DNA of 64,000 bases from Xanthomonas campestris pv. phormiicola (GCA_025666215.1 CP102593.1:4353001-4417000); one strand, 5' to 3'. Positions 54,989-63,694 are shown, counted from the first letter of the stretch. Made by a program: numbers and translations. Notes: a model not told the origin generated them from the letters alone.

Positions 54989-56997
54989 CGTGCGGTCTTC
55001 GCCGCTGCGGCCGGTGCGCCACCGGCCGCAGCGGTGGCGGTTGCGCTGGCGGTGACGGTCTTGCCGGCGCCGTCGATGCGGAAGGTATGCACCATGCCGC
55101 CCAACGGGATCTTGTCGAAGCCGTTGCTGAAGGCCAGACCCGCCGCACCCAGCGCGCCGTACGGATCGCCCGGATCCAGGCCGCCGGCGACCGGCAGGCC
55201 GATCCAGCCGCCGATGCCGGAGAACACCGCCACGTACTGGTGGCCGTTGGCCTTGTAGGCGATCGGGTTGCCGATGATGCCCGAGGGCAGCTTGGTCTCC
55301 CACAGCTTCTTGCCGGTGTCCTTGTCCACCGCGCGGAACCAGCCGTCGAGCGTGCCGTAGAACACCAGCCCGCCGTCGGTGACCAGGGTGCCGCTCCACA
55401 CCGGGAACTTCTCCTTGATCTCCCACTTGGACTTGCCTTCGACCACGTCGAACGCCTTGACGATGCCCAGCGCGCCGGGCTCGTTCGGCTTCATCATCAC
55501 GTTGGCGAACACGTACGGCAGGCCCATCATGGTGTTGCCGCGTTCCTGCGGCTCCAGTTCCATGTGCCAGTTGTTGGTGCCGCAGAAGAACACCGCCGAA
55601 TTGGCCGGATCCACCGAGCACGGCTGCTGGTCCTTGCCGCCCATCGCCGACGGGAACGCCTCGACCTTCTTGCCGCGCTCCAGCGGCGAATGCGCGGCGA
55701 CCTTGATCGGGCGGCCGGTCTTCATGTCGATGCTCTCGGCCCAGTTGGCCGGCACGAACTTGTTTGCGCGCAGCAGGGTGCCGTCGCGGCGGTCGAGCAC
55801 ATAGGCGAAGCCGTTGCGGTCGAACTGCACCACGGAGGGCACCTGCTTGCCGTCGATGGTCAGGTCGACCAGGATCGGCTCGTTGATGCCGTCGTAGTCC
55901 CACTGGTCGAACGGCGTCTTCTGGTAGCCCCACACCGCTTCGCCGGTCTCGATCTTGCGCGCGAACAGGGTCATCGACCACTTGTTGTCGTATTCGCCGG
56001 TATCGCATTCCTTCTGCGTGGTCTTGCCGCAGCGGTACGACGGGCTCCACAGGCCGGGGTTGCCGGTGCCGTAGTAGAGCAGTTTCAGTTTCGGGTCGTA
56101 GCTGTACCAGCCCCACGCCGCACCGCCGCCGCGCTTCCAGCCTTCCTCGGGGAAGGTCTTCACGCCCAGGTCGCCGAGCTGGCCGTGCTGCGGATTGGCC
56201 TTGTTGAAATCCGCACCCAGGCAGATGTCCTTGTCGGTGCCGGTGGCCTCGCACGACCAGGCCTGCTTGCCGTCGGCCAGCGCATACGCGGCGACGCGGC
56301 CGCGCACGCCGAACTCGTTGCCGCTGATGCCGGCGACGACCTTGCCGTCGGCGATGATCGGCGCCATGGTGATGGTCTCGCCCTTTTCCGGATAGGCGAG
56401 CTTCTGCTTCCACACTTCCTTGCCGGTCTTGGCATCGAGCGCGATCACGTCGCCGCTGAGGCTGCCGAACACCAGCTTGCCGTCGGCGTAGGACGCGCCG
56501 CGGTTGACCGTGTCGCAGCACGCCACCGCCACCGAGCGCTCGTCCTGCTGCGGGGTGTATTTCCACAGCACCTTGCCGCCGTCGTCCTGCGCCGCCAGGT
56601 CGATCGCGAACACGTTGTTCGGATACGCGCTGACCATGTACATGATGCTGCCGATCACCAGCGGCTGGCCTTCGTGGCCGCGGGTGGCGTCGGTCTTCAT
56701 TTCCCACGACATCTTCAGGTTCTTGACGTTGTCGCGATTGATCTCGGCCAGCGGGCTGTGCCGGTTCAGGCCGAAGTCGCGGCCGATGCCGCCCCAGTTG
56801 TCGGGATTGCTGGCGGTGGTGGCGAATTCGCTGTCGGTGTCGGCCACCGCCGCCGGTGCGGCAGGAGCCGGTTGCTGCGCGGCAACGGGTGCGGCCGGCG
56901 CGGCGGCGTCTTCGTGCTTCTTGCAACCTGCCAGCACCAGCGCGGTTGCCAGCGCGAGCAGCGTCCAGGCACGGGTACGACATGGATGACTGTGCAT
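54985..56997 (-). CDS. xoxF: Lanthanide-type PQQ alcohol/methanol dehydrogenase, lipoprotein form
   Basis: 670 residues. Lipobox LAGC gives lipidated Cys25, then an Ala/Pro linker. PQQ-dehydrogenase features: vicinal disulfide CC at 160-161 (SVAVACCDTVNRG), metal ligands Glu228 (ISGNEFGVRG) and Asn313 (YYGTGNPG), catalytic Asp367 and the extra Asp369 in QWDYDGINE. The D-x-D arrangement marks lanthanide-dependent XoxF-type enzymes; calcium MxaF enzymes have Ala at the second position. It oxidises methanol or other primary alcohols and reduces the neighbouring cytochrome. The insertion RCGKTTQKECDTGE (323-336) adds a possible second disulfide. GGGGAG precedes the ATG. Confidence 0.93.
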   Translation of the reverse strand: MHSHPCRTRAWTLLALATALVLAGCKKHEDAAAPAAPVAAQQPAPAAPAAVADTDSEFATTASNPDNWGGIGRDFGLNRHSPLAEINRDNVKNLKMSWEMKTDATRGHEGQPLVIGSIMYMVSAYPNNVFAIDLAAQDDGGKVLWKYTPQQDERSVAVACCDTVNRGASYADGKLVFGSLSGDVIALDAKTGKEVWKQKLAYPEKGETITMAPIIADGKVVAGISGNEFGVRGRVAAYALADGKQAWSCEATGTDKDICLGADFNKANPQHGQLGDLGVKTFPEEGWKRGGGAAWGWYSYDPKLKLLYYGTGNPGLWSPSYRCGKTTQKECDTGEYDNKWSMTLFARKIETGEAVWGYQKTPFDQWDYDGINEPILVDLTIDGKQVPSVVQFDRNGFAYVLDRRDGTLLRANKFVPANWAESIDMKTGRPIKVAAHSPLERGKKVEAFPSAMGGKDQQPCSVDPANSAVFFCGTNNWHMELEPQERGNTMMGLPYVFANVMMKPNEPGALGIVKAFDVVEGKSKWEIKEKFPVWSGTLVTDGGLVFYGTLDGWFRAVDKDTGKKLWETKLPSGIIGNPIAYKANGHQYVAVFSGIGGWIGLPVAGGLDPGDPYGALGAAGLAFSNGFDKIPLGGMVHTFRIDGAGKTVTASATATAAAGGAPAAAAKTAR

Positions 56998-57082
56998 CGT
57001 TCTACTCCCCTCGTTGAAGAGCCGTGGCGCTCGCCGTCAAAAGGTCGGCGCGGCGGGATGTGGAAACATCGGGGAAAGAGTG

Positions 57083-57098
57083 AGCAACCCACGTGCCA
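57083..57098 (-). promoter_or_regulatory. Sigma-54 (-24/-12) promoter of the xoxF operon
   Basis: On the minus strand the sequence reads TGGCACGTGGGTTGCT: GG and GC elements separated by exactly 10 bases, matching the TGGCAC-N5-TTGC consensus at every invariant position. Transcription should begin about 12 bases downstream of the GC, giving a leader of roughly 70 bases before the xoxF ATG. Confidence 0.85.
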
Positions 57099-57194
57099 GC
57101 GTGCTGCTGCAGTGCGCCATCCAGGCGCCGCAGGCATCGGCTGTCGCGCCGCTATCGGCGCGGTCGTCTGGCGCGGCGACGCTGTATCGACAAC

Positions 57195-57211
57195 GTGACA
57201 CTTTGTGCCAC
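57195..57211. promoter_or_regulatory. Candidate upstream activator site for the xoxF promoter
   Basis: GTGACAC, spacer TTT, GTGCCAC: a 7-base inverted repeat with one mismatch, about 100 bases upstream of the -24 element, the usual range for enhancer-binding proteins. Two CTGTATCG copies flank it (57182-57189 and 57217-57224). Binding by the AcoR-like regulator is inferred. Confidence 0.45.
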
Positions 57212-57374
57212 GCGCCTGTATCGCGATTGGCGCAGCGGGAGACGGAGCGGGAGCCGATCGCTTGCCGCCGGCGGCACTTGCGAGGAAAGACGCGCAGGCG
57301 CGGCGTCAATCCGCCGTCGCGCCGCCGGTGGGCGCCAGGGCTTGTTGGATGGGTCGCAGCCTGCGCCTTCCGCT

Positions 57375-57442
57375 CCTGTAGGAGAGTCGTCAGCCCCCGA
57401 CGCTTTCTGGGTCAGGCGTCGGGACTGAAGTCCCTCCCACAG
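57375..57442. repeat. Degenerate REP-like palindrome
   Basis: A decayed left arm from 57375 (CTGTAGGAG ... CCCGACGC) pairs with a well kept right arm ending at 57442 (GCGTCGGGACTGAAG then TCCCTCCCACAG). With the sigma-54 promoter and the candidate activator site it accounts for the recognisable content of the 56998-57452 gap. Confidence 0.75.
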
Positions 57443-57452
57443 AGAAGACGCC

Positions 57453-58079
57453 TTACGCGGCGACGTCCTGCCACCACGCCAGCAGTGCGGCGCAGTCGGC
57501 GAAGTGCAGGTCGGCCAGCGCCGGCCACGGGTTGTGCGTGTGCAGCAGTACCGTCGTCGCGCCGGCGTGGCGCCCGCACTGCAGGTCGTATGCGTGGTCG
57601 CCGAGCATCGCCAGCGCGTGCGGCGCCACGCCCCACTGTGCGGCCAGGTGCTGCAGGCCGCCGGGATGCGGCTTGGGTGGGGCCTCGTCGCGGCCGAGGA
57701 TGCTGGCATCGTCGAACAGGTGCTCGACCCCGATCTCGCGCAGGGTCAGCCGCGCCAGTTCCTGCGCATTGCGGGTCAGCACCGCCAGCCGGCAACCGGC
57801 CGCGTGCAGCGTGCGCAGCAGCGCCTGCGCGCCGGGTGCGGCGACCGCCCCCAACGCGAGTGCACGTTCGTGCTCGAGCAGCCAGGCGTGCTTGGCTGCA
57901 GCCTGCTGCGGCGGCAGCGCGGCCAGGTGCTGCAGGATGTCGGCCTGCTGCGGGATCTGCAGTTCGCGGCGGATCAGCGCGAAATCGTGCACGGCGCGGG
58001 TCAGCGTGCCGTCCATGTCGAACACCCAGTGCCGCACCTGGCGCAGGCGCGCGCCGGGTGCCGTGGCGCTCAGTCCCAT
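57453..58079 (-). CDS. HAD-superfamily phosphatase, phosphoglycolate phosphatase-like
   Basis: 208 residues. Motif I HWVFDMDGTLTRAVHDF with both nucleophile and acid/base Asp, motif II in LAVLTRNAQEL (Thr), Lys in PPKPHPGGL and motif III MLGDHAYDLQCGRHAG. A helical cap lies between motif I and II, the Gph/beta-phosphoglucomutase type. The substrate is a small phosphate ester. It overlaps the preceding lipoprotein gene by 10 bases, so the two are co-expressed. Confidence 0.9.
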   Translation of the reverse strand: MGLSATAPGARLRQVRHWVFDMDGTLTRAVHDFALIRRELQIPQQADILQHLAALPPQQAAAKHAWLLEHERALALGAVAAPGAQALLRTLHAAGCRLAVLTRNAQELARLTLREIGVEHLFDDASILGRDEAPPKPHPGGLQHLAAQWGVAPHALAMLGDHAYDLQCGRHAGATTVLLHTHNPWPALADLHFADCAALLAWWQDVAA

Positions 58080-58789
58080 CCCGGCATCTGCGATCCATCC
58101 AGGCCGCCGGTCTCGAACACCGCGGTGCGGGTGCCGCCGGCCTTCACCGGGAATTCGATCTGCAGCACCGTGGTCTTGCGCGCCAGCTTCCACAGCGCCT
58201 TGTCGTCGCTGATGAACATCGCGATCGCCTCGTCGGTGTTCGGGCGCCATGCCGCGGCCGCGCGCGGCGCGGCAGCGTCGGCCTTGAGCTGCACCTTGCA
58301 GCCGCCGGCGCAACGGAAATCGCCGGCCTGCAACACCAGGTAGGCGCTGCGCTTCCATTCCGGATGGTCGCGGAACACCAGCTGCACCGGCTTGGGACCG
58401 CTGCCGTCCACATCGACCTTGTCGCGGCTGTACAGCATCGCCGAGCGCTGCGTGCCCTTGCCGGCCGGCACCTGCGAATACTCCCAGGCGGCCTGCATGC
58501 GCCGCAGTTCGCGCGCCGCCTCGCCCTTGGCCTTGACCTCGGCGTAGCCGGGCTCGATGCGCGCGGCCGCGTCCGAACCGGGATACTGCTCCAGCAGCGC
58601 CGCGCCATGGATCCGCGCCAGATCCCAGTTGCCGGACTTCGCCGCGGCGTCGTATTGCTTGGCCAGGTCGTCGGCGGCCTGCGCCTTGGCCTGCGCTTCG
58701 GCCGCGGCCTGCGCCTTGCGCTCGGCCTCGTGGTCGCCGCAACCGGCCAGGGCGACGGCGCACAGCGCGCCGAGCAGCATGCGTTTCAT
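58070..58789 (-). CDS. Lipoprotein of unknown function
   Basis: 239 residues. Lipobox LAGC gives lipidated Cys17, followed by an Ala/Glu/Lys-rich coiled segment (DHEAERKAQAAAEAQAKAQA). The body contains AKSGNWDLARIHGAALLEQY, VQLVFRDHPEWKRSAYLVLQ, GDFRCAGGCKVQLKAD (CxxxC pair) and DEAIAMFISDDKALWKLARK. Family not recognised. Middle gene of a three-gene unit: its ATG overlaps the upstream hydrolase stop by four bases and its end overlaps the HAD gene. Confidence 0.8.
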   Translation of the reverse strand: MKRMLLGALCAVALAGCGDHEAERKAQAAAEAQAKAQAADDLAKQYDAAAKSGNWDLARIHGAALLEQYPGSDAAARIEPGYAEVKAKGEAARELRRMQAAWEYSQVPAGKGTQRSAMLYSRDKVDVDGSGPKPVQLVFRDHPEWKRSAYLVLQAGDFRCAGGCKVQLKADAAAPRAAAAWRPNTDEAIAMFISDDKALWKLARKTTVLQIEFPVKAGGTRTAVFETGGLDGSQMPGWD

Positions 58790-59775
58790 CGGGGGACTCC
58801 TCGTTGGATCAACGTAGCGATCGCCTGCGCGACCTCGGCCGGCTTCTCGACGATGGACATGTGGCCGCTGCCGTCGAGCAGCACCTGCAGCGCCTGCGGC
58901 ACGCGCTGCGCGTACAGCGCCAGCGCGCTGGCATCGATCACCGCATCCTGCACGCAGTTCAGCAGCAGCACCGGCTGGCGGATGCGCGCGGCCTCGTCGA
59001 ACGGCAGGAAGGCGTCCTCGCTGCGTCCGATCCGCGCCAGCACCTGCTGTTCGAAACCAGCCTCGCTGCGCCGCCAGGCGACGATCGAGGACACCGCCCA
59101 GGACGGAATGCGCGGCTTGCTCGGCGCCAGCAGGAACACCGTGTCGATATAGCGGCGCAGCGAGTCGGCGTCGTACACCGCGAACGGATTGTCGCCGTCC
59201 AGCACCGCCTGGCCGAAGGCGTTGTCGGCGAAGCGCACGCCGGCGGCGTTGAGCAGGCCGACGCGGTCGAACAGTTGCGGATGGCGCGCGGCGGCGAGCG
59301 CGGCGATGCCGCCGCCCATCGAATGCCCGATCAGCACGCATTCGCTGCCCGCACGGCGCACGCACTGCGCGGCGAACGCGGCCACGCGCTCGGCCTGCGC
59401 GGCGAAGCCGTAGTCCTGCCCGTCGATGCGCTGGCTCTCGGCCCAGCCGGGCAGATCGGGAATGACCAGGTGATAGCGATCGCCGAGCGCGCGCGCCAGC
59501 GGCAACCAGTTTTCCTTGCTGCCGGTGAAGCCGTGCACCAGCAGCAGCGCAGGGGCGGCGGGATCGGCCGCGGCGCGGTGCAGGTAGATCCAGCGATGCC
59601 CGGCGACCTGCGCCTGGCAGCGCCGCAGGCCGCTGCCCCGGCGCAGGCGCCAGCTTTCCAGGCGCACCAGCAGGAACGGCCTGCTGCGCAGCAGCAGCAC
59701 GACGCCCAGCAGCAGCGCCAGCCCCACGGCCAGCGCGGTGAACGCCACCAGCAGCAACAACGTCAGCAGCAACAT
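58786..59775 (-). CDS. Membrane-anchored alpha/beta hydrolase
   Basis: 329 residues. An N-terminal helix (LLLVAFTALAVGLALLLGVV) anchors the protein. Hydrolase fold: LLVHGFTGSKENW (oxyanion hole), CVLIGHSMGGGIAALAA (nucleophile Ser), Asp in NCVQDAVIDASAL and catalytic His in LLDGSGHMSIVEKP. Complete triad; substrate unknown, esterase or lipase-like. First gene of the unit continuing to the HAD phosphatase. Confidence 0.88.
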   Translation of the reverse strand: MLLLTLLLLVAFTALAVGLALLLGVVLLLRSRPFLLVRLESWRLRRGSGLRRCQAQVAGHRWIYLHRAAADPAAPALLLVHGFTGSKENWLPLARALGDRYHLVIPDLPGWAESQRIDGQDYGFAAQAERVAAFAAQCVRRAGSECVLIGHSMGGGIAALAAARHPQLFDRVGLLNAAGVRFADNAFGQAVLDGDNPFAVYDADSLRRYIDTVFLLAPSKPRIPSWAVSSIVAWRRSEAGFEQQVLARIGRSEDAFLPFDEAARIRQPVLLLNCVQDAVIDASALALYAQRVPQALQVLLDGSGHMSIVEKPAEVAQAIATLIQRGVPR

Positions 59776-59879
59776 GAAAAAGCCGGGAACCGGAAACGTG
59801 CCATGCGCCTACCTTCGCATGCGGCCCGGTTTGCGCCAAGTCCTGCACGGGAGGGACTGCGGGACGTTCCACTCGCCAA

Positions 59880-59946
59880 TGTGGGAGCGACGTCAGGCGC
59901 GACGGGCGCTACCGGGAAAGCCGTCGCGACTGGAGTCGCTCCCACA
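59880..59946. repeat. REP-like palindrome
   Basis: Left arm begins TGTGGGAGCGACGTCAG at 59880; inverted right arm ends CTCCCACA at 59946, with GCGCGAC/GTCGCGAC inner parts. It sits in the gap downstream of the M1 aminopeptidase gene and upstream of the hydrolase gene. Confidence 0.85.
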
Positions 59947-59971
59947 GGGGCTGCCTCTATGGCGCGCCGCC

Positions 59972-61909
59972 TCAGTGCGCGGCGGCGCCCTTGTCGGCCT
60001 TGGCCAGCATGTCTGCCACCGACACCGTGGTGATCGGGTGGTAGCCGGGCTTGGCCTGGGCGAAGACCTGCTTGGCGAAGGCCAGGCCGTCCGGGGTCTT
60101 CACCAGTTCGGCGTAGATCGGCAGGATCAGCTTGCGCCGGCCGACGCGGGCGATGAACTCGCCGGCGGCCGGGCGCGCCTCGGCGTAGCCGCTGCGGATC
60201 GCCAGCGGATACCAGCGCATGGCGATCTCGCCGTTGGCGGTGCCGGTGAAGTGGTAGGCCGCGTCCAGCTGCTTGAGCTGCTCGGGTTTGAGCGTGGCGC
60301 CCAGGCCGCTGAGGAAGCGCGTCCATTCCTGCGTGCTCCACGCATCGGTGACCTGCTTGCTCGGCAGGGTGCCGCTGCCGGCCCAGGCGATGCGCGCGGT
60401 ATCGACCATCGCGAAGTTGCGCGAACGCGCCTTCTGCGCGAACGCCGGGATGCCCGGCTCGTCCAGCCACGCGTGCAGTTCGGCCTGACTGACCGCATCG
60501 GGCTTCTTGGCCAGCAGGTTCTTCTTCAGATAGTCGACGAACTGGTCGGTGTTGGCGCTCTGGAACGCGTGGTCGTCGAACCAGCCGCGCAGGAACGCAT
60601 CGAAGGTGGCGCGGCCGAAGCGCTGCTCCAGGAACTGCAGGAACCAGGCGCCCTTGACGTAGGCGACCTGGCTCAGCGCGTCGTCCGGATCGCGCTCGGT
60701 CAGCGCCGGCAGCGCCAGCGCCTGGTCGGCCGGGCTCATGTCCTTGACCTCGGCGAGCAGGTCGGTCTGGTCGATCTCGCGCTCCATCTCCGCCGCTTCG
60801 GCGCCGTACAGCGCTTCGGTGATGCGCGCCTGCACGTAGGTGGTGAAGCCTTCGTTGAGCCAGATGTCCTTCCAGCTGGCGTTGGTCACCAGGTTGCCGG
60901 ACCAGCTATGCGCCAGCTCGTGCGCGATCAGCGACACCAGCGACTTGTCGCCGACGATCACGGTCGGGGTGGCGAAGGTCAGGCGCGGATTCTCCATGCC
61001 GCCGAACGGGAACGACGGCGGCAGCACCAGCATGTCGTAGCGGCCCCAGCGGTACGGACCGTACAGCGTCTCGGCGGCGACGATCATCTTCTCGGTGTCC
61101 TCGAACTCCTTGGCCGCCTTGTCGGCCATGGCCGGCTCGGCCCACACGCCGGAGCGCTCGGAGATCGGCTTGAACACCAGGTCGCCGGCGGCGATGGCCA
61201 GCAGGTAGGACGGAATCGGCTGCGGCATCTTGAACGTGTAGTCGCCGTCGCGCGCCGCCTTCGGGTCGTTGTCGGCGCTCATCAGCACCATCACGTCCGG
61301 ACGCGAGACGACGTGCGCGCTGTAGGTGAAGCGCACGCTCGGCGTGTCCTGCAGCGGCACCCAGCTGCGCGCGTGGATCGCCTGCGACTGGCTGAACATG
61401 AAGGGCAGTGTCTTGCCCTCGGTCATCGACGGCTCCAGCCACTGCAGGCCCGAGGCGGTCGACGCGGTGTGGTAGGCGATGGTGACCTTCTGCGGCTGGT
61501 TCGGCGCCTCGATGGTCAGCTTGCTGCCGTAGATCTTGTCGGCCGGCGCCAGCGCGTACTGCAGCCGCGCCAGGTTGCCCTTGCCGTCGTCGCCCTGCAC
61601 GTTCTCGATGGTCAGCTCGCGCGTGTCCAGCAGCAGCTGCCTGGCGCCCTTGTCCTTCCAGTCCAGCGTGTAGGTGGCGGTGCCGCCGATCTGCTTGCTG
61701 TCGAAATCCAGCTTCAGGTCCAGCGCCAGGTCCTTGATCACGACCTTGCCCGGCTCGGCGTAGGAGCTTTCGTCGTGGCTGCGGTCGGCGGGTTTCACGG
61801 CGGCGGGAGCGGGCTTGGCGGCGGGAGCGGCGGCTTCGGTCGGAGCTTCGCGGGAACACCCGGTCGCGATGACCGCGGCCAGGGACAGCAGCAGGAACGG
61901 GGAACGCAT
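59972..61909 (-). CDS. M1-family aminopeptidase (leukotriene A4 hydrolase-like), lipoprotein
   Basis: 645 residues from the ATG at 61909. Lipobox ATGC gives lipidated Cys near 18, then an Ala/Pro linker. Beta N-domain, exopeptidase motif PFGGMENPRLTF near 301, zinc site HELAHSWSGN with the third ligand Glu in WKDIWLNEGFTTYV near 328-351, and a C-terminal LTA4H helical domain. It removes N-terminal residues from peptides, here probably on the periplasmic side. A second start four codons upstream exists. Confidence 0.92.
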   Translation of the reverse strand: MRSPFLLLSLAAVIATGCSREAPTEAAAPAAKPAPAAVKPADRSHDESSYAEPGKVVIKDLALDLKLDFDSKQIGGTATYTLDWKDKGARQLLLDTRELTIENVQGDDGKGNLARLQYALAPADKIYGSKLTIEAPNQPQKVTIAYHTASTASGLQWLEPSMTEGKTLPFMFSQSQAIHARSWVPLQDTPSVRFTYSAHVVSRPDVMVLMSADNDPKAARDGDYTFKMPQPIPSYLLAIAAGDLVFKPISERSGVWAEPAMADKAAKEFEDTEKMIVAAETLYGPYRWGRYDMLVLPPSFPFGGMENPRLTFATPTVIVGDKSLVSLIAHELAHSWSGNLVTNASWKDIWLNEGFTTYVQARITEALYGAEAAEMEREIDQTDLLAEVKDMSPADQALALPALTERDPDDALSQVAYVKGAWFLQFLEQRFGRATFDAFLRGWFDDHAFQSANTDQFVDYLKKNLLAKKPDAVSQAELHAWLDEPGIPAFAQKARSRNFAMVDTARIAWAGSGTLPSKQVTDAWSTQEWTRFLSGLGATLKPEQLKQLDAAYHFTGTANGEIAMRWYPLAIRSGYAEARPAAGEFIARVGRRKLILPIYAELVKTPDGLAFAKQVFAQAKPGYHPITTVSVADMLAKADKGAAAH

Positions 61910-61956
61910 GGCGGACAGCACCGGTTCGGGGAAACCGGAAGTTTACCTTGAAGGCT

Positions 61957-62039
61957 GGGATTGGGGATTCGGGATTGGGGATTCGCAAAGAGCGCATTGC
62001 CCCGCTTTACGAATCCCCAATCCCGAATCCCGAATCCCG
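61957..62039. repeat. Inverted arrays of GGGANTS heptamers (locus D)
   Basis: Left arm 61957-61985 of GGGATTG and GGGATTC units, inverted right arm 62011-62039, separated by only 25 bases containing AAAGAGCG. It lies between ubiE and the aminopeptidase and could serve as the ubiE 3' hairpin. Confidence 0.85.
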
Positions 62040-62044
62040 GCTTC

Positions 62045-62806
62045 TCAGATCTTGTAGCCCGAATGGATCGCGACGATGCCGCCGGTCAGGTTCTTGTAGT
62101 GGCTGCGGGCGAAGCCGGCCTCGGCCATCATGCCCTTCAGCGCGTCCTGCGGCGGGTGCTTGCGGATGCTCTCGGCCAGGTACTGGTAGCTGTCGGCGTC
62201 CTTGGCGAACAGCTTGCCCAGGCGCGGCAGGATCTTGAACGAATGGAAGTCGTAGATCGGCTTGAACCAGTCGGCGGTGACCTCGGAGAACTCCAGCACC
62301 CGCGCCTGCCCGCCGACCTTCAGCACCCGGTACATCTCGCGCAGCGCCGCGTCCTTGTCGGTGACGTTGCGCAGGCCGAAGGCGATGGTGACCAGGTCGA
62401 AGCTCTGATCCGGGAACGGCAGCGCCTCGGCGTTGCACTGCACGTAGTCCAGGCCCGCGACCAGGCCGCGGTTGGTCAGCCGGTCGCGGCCCACCGACAG
62501 CATGCCGGCGTTGATGTCGCCCAGCACCACCGCGCCCTCGTCGCCGACCCGCTCCTTCAGCAGCGCGGCGATGTCGCCGGTGCCGCCGGCCAGGTCGAGC
62601 ACGCGGTCGCCCGGCTTGACCTGCGCGGTGGCCACGAAATAGCGCTTCCAGGCCCGGTGGATGCCCAGGCTCATCAGGTCGTTCATCAGGTCGTAGTTGC
62701 CGGCGACCGAGGTGAACACCTCGCCGACCAGCTTCTGCTTGTCCTTGGCGGCGACGTCGCGGAAGCCGAAATGGGTGGTGCCGGAGGTGTAGGGAGATTC
62801 GCTCAT
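62045..62806 (-). CDS. ubiE: Ubiquinone/menaquinone biosynthesis C-methyltransferase UbiE
   Basis: 253 residues. Family N-terminus [41 protein letters not shown] motif [30 protein letters not shown] and the C-terminal signature [14 protein letters not shown]. It methylates the benzoquinol ring of ubiquinone precursors (and demethylmenaquinol where present). The ATG at 62806 gives the usual length. Confidence 0.96.
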   Translation of the reverse strand: MSESPYTSGTTHFGFRDVAAKDKQKLVGEVFTSVAGNYDLMNDLMSLGIHRAWKRYFVATAQVKPGDRVLDLAGGTGDIAALLKERVGDEGAVVLGDINAGMLSVGRDRLTNRGLVAGLDYVQCNAEALPFPDQSFDLVTIAFGLRNVTDKDAALREMYRVLKVGGQARVLEFSEVTADWFKPIYDFHSFKILPRLGKLFAKDADSYQYLAESIRKHPPQDALKGMMAEAGFARSHYKNLTGGIVAIHSGYKI

Positions 62807-63076
62807 GGCGGGGATTATCGCACTGCTGGCGCCGTCATGGTCTGCGGCCGGCGTCGCCGCCTCCGCTGGGGGTGGGGTCAGAGCGTTCACAATCCCATTT
62901 GCGCGGCAAGTAAAGCAGCACGCCGACGCCGGCGCAATGCGCATCGGCGCCACGCGCGGGCCGGCGCCGGGCGCGAAGACCCTGCGCGCGGTTGCCGCGC
63001 CCCGTCCGCGGCAGGTGGTGACAGCCCGCGCAGCCGTGCGCACTATGGCGCTCTCCCGCTACGGAAGCCGCACTCG

Positions 63077-63532
63077 ATGATCGCCACGCCCGACTACCGC
63101 GCCCTGCTCGACACCGCCATCGCCGAGGCCCGCCAGGGCCTGGCCGAAGGCGGCATCCCGATCGGCGCGGCGCTGTACCACAACGACGGCCGCCTGCTCG
63201 GCTGCGGCCACAACCGCCGCGTGCAGGAAGGCGACCCCTCCGTGCACGGCGAGACCGATGCGTTCCGCAAGGCCGGCCGCCAGCGCCGCTACCAGGACAC
63301 CCTCATGGTCACCACGCTGGCGCCGTGCTGGTACTGCAGCGGCCTGGTGCGGCAGTTCAACATCGGCACCGTGGTGGTCGGCGAATCGGTGACCTTCCAG
63401 GGCGGCATCGACTGGCTGCGCGACAGCGGGGTCACGGTGATCGACCTGCACAGCCAGGAATGCATCGACCTGCTCGGCGGCTACATCGCGGCCAATCCGG
63501 AGGTGTGGAACGAGGATATCGGCGAGGACTGA
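63077..63532 (+). CDS. Fungal-type cytosine/nucleoside deaminase
   Basis: 151 residues of the small zinc CDA fold. Zinc and proton-shuttle residues His57-Gly-Glu59 in VHGETDAFRKAGR, and Cys84/Cys87 in TLAPCWYCSGL. The C-terminus WNEDIGED and VVVGESVTF closely resemble yeast Fcy1 cytosine deaminase rather than bacterial CodA or TadA. It converts cytosine to uracil, or a related base. Monocistronic and divergent from ubiE. Confidence 0.9.
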   Translation: MIATPDYRALLDTAIAEARQGLAEGGIPIGAALYHNDGRLLGCGHNRRVQEGDPSVHGETDAFRKAGRQRRYQDTLMVTTLAPCWYCSGLVRQFNIGTVVVGESVTFQGGIDWLRDSGVTVIDLHSQECIDLLGGYIAANPEVWNEDIGED

Positions 63533-63680
63533 GCCGCCGTGGGCCGGTTCAACATCGCCACTGCCCTGCGCAGCCACGGCCCGCCGAGCCTGCCGCCAAC
63601 GCGGCCGCGCGCGACCTGCTGCACCGGCTCCGAACGCTCACGGCGCCGCTTGCAGGCGCGCTGCCGCACAGCGCACGACG

Positions 63681-63694
63681 TTGATGTCGATCAA
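63681..63694. promoter_or_regulatory. Perfect FNR/ANR-type box upstream of the epsilon-like gene
   Basis: TTGATGTCGATCAA, an exact TTGAT-N4-ATCAA match, centred about 135 bases before the ATG at 63823. The rest of the 63533-63822 gap shows no ORF and no terminator that I can identify. Confidence 0.65.

Noticed and set aside
54989..56983. Upstream extension of the XoxJ-ankyrin frame into xoxF
   Set aside because: The frame is open by chance through xoxF; the lipobox start at 54988 and the four-base overlap with xoxF define the real gene.
62875..62905. GGGGTCAGAGCG-type sequence resembling ends of some Xanthomonas transposable units
   Set aside because: Only one copy, no inverted partner and no transposase nearby; not enough to call an element.
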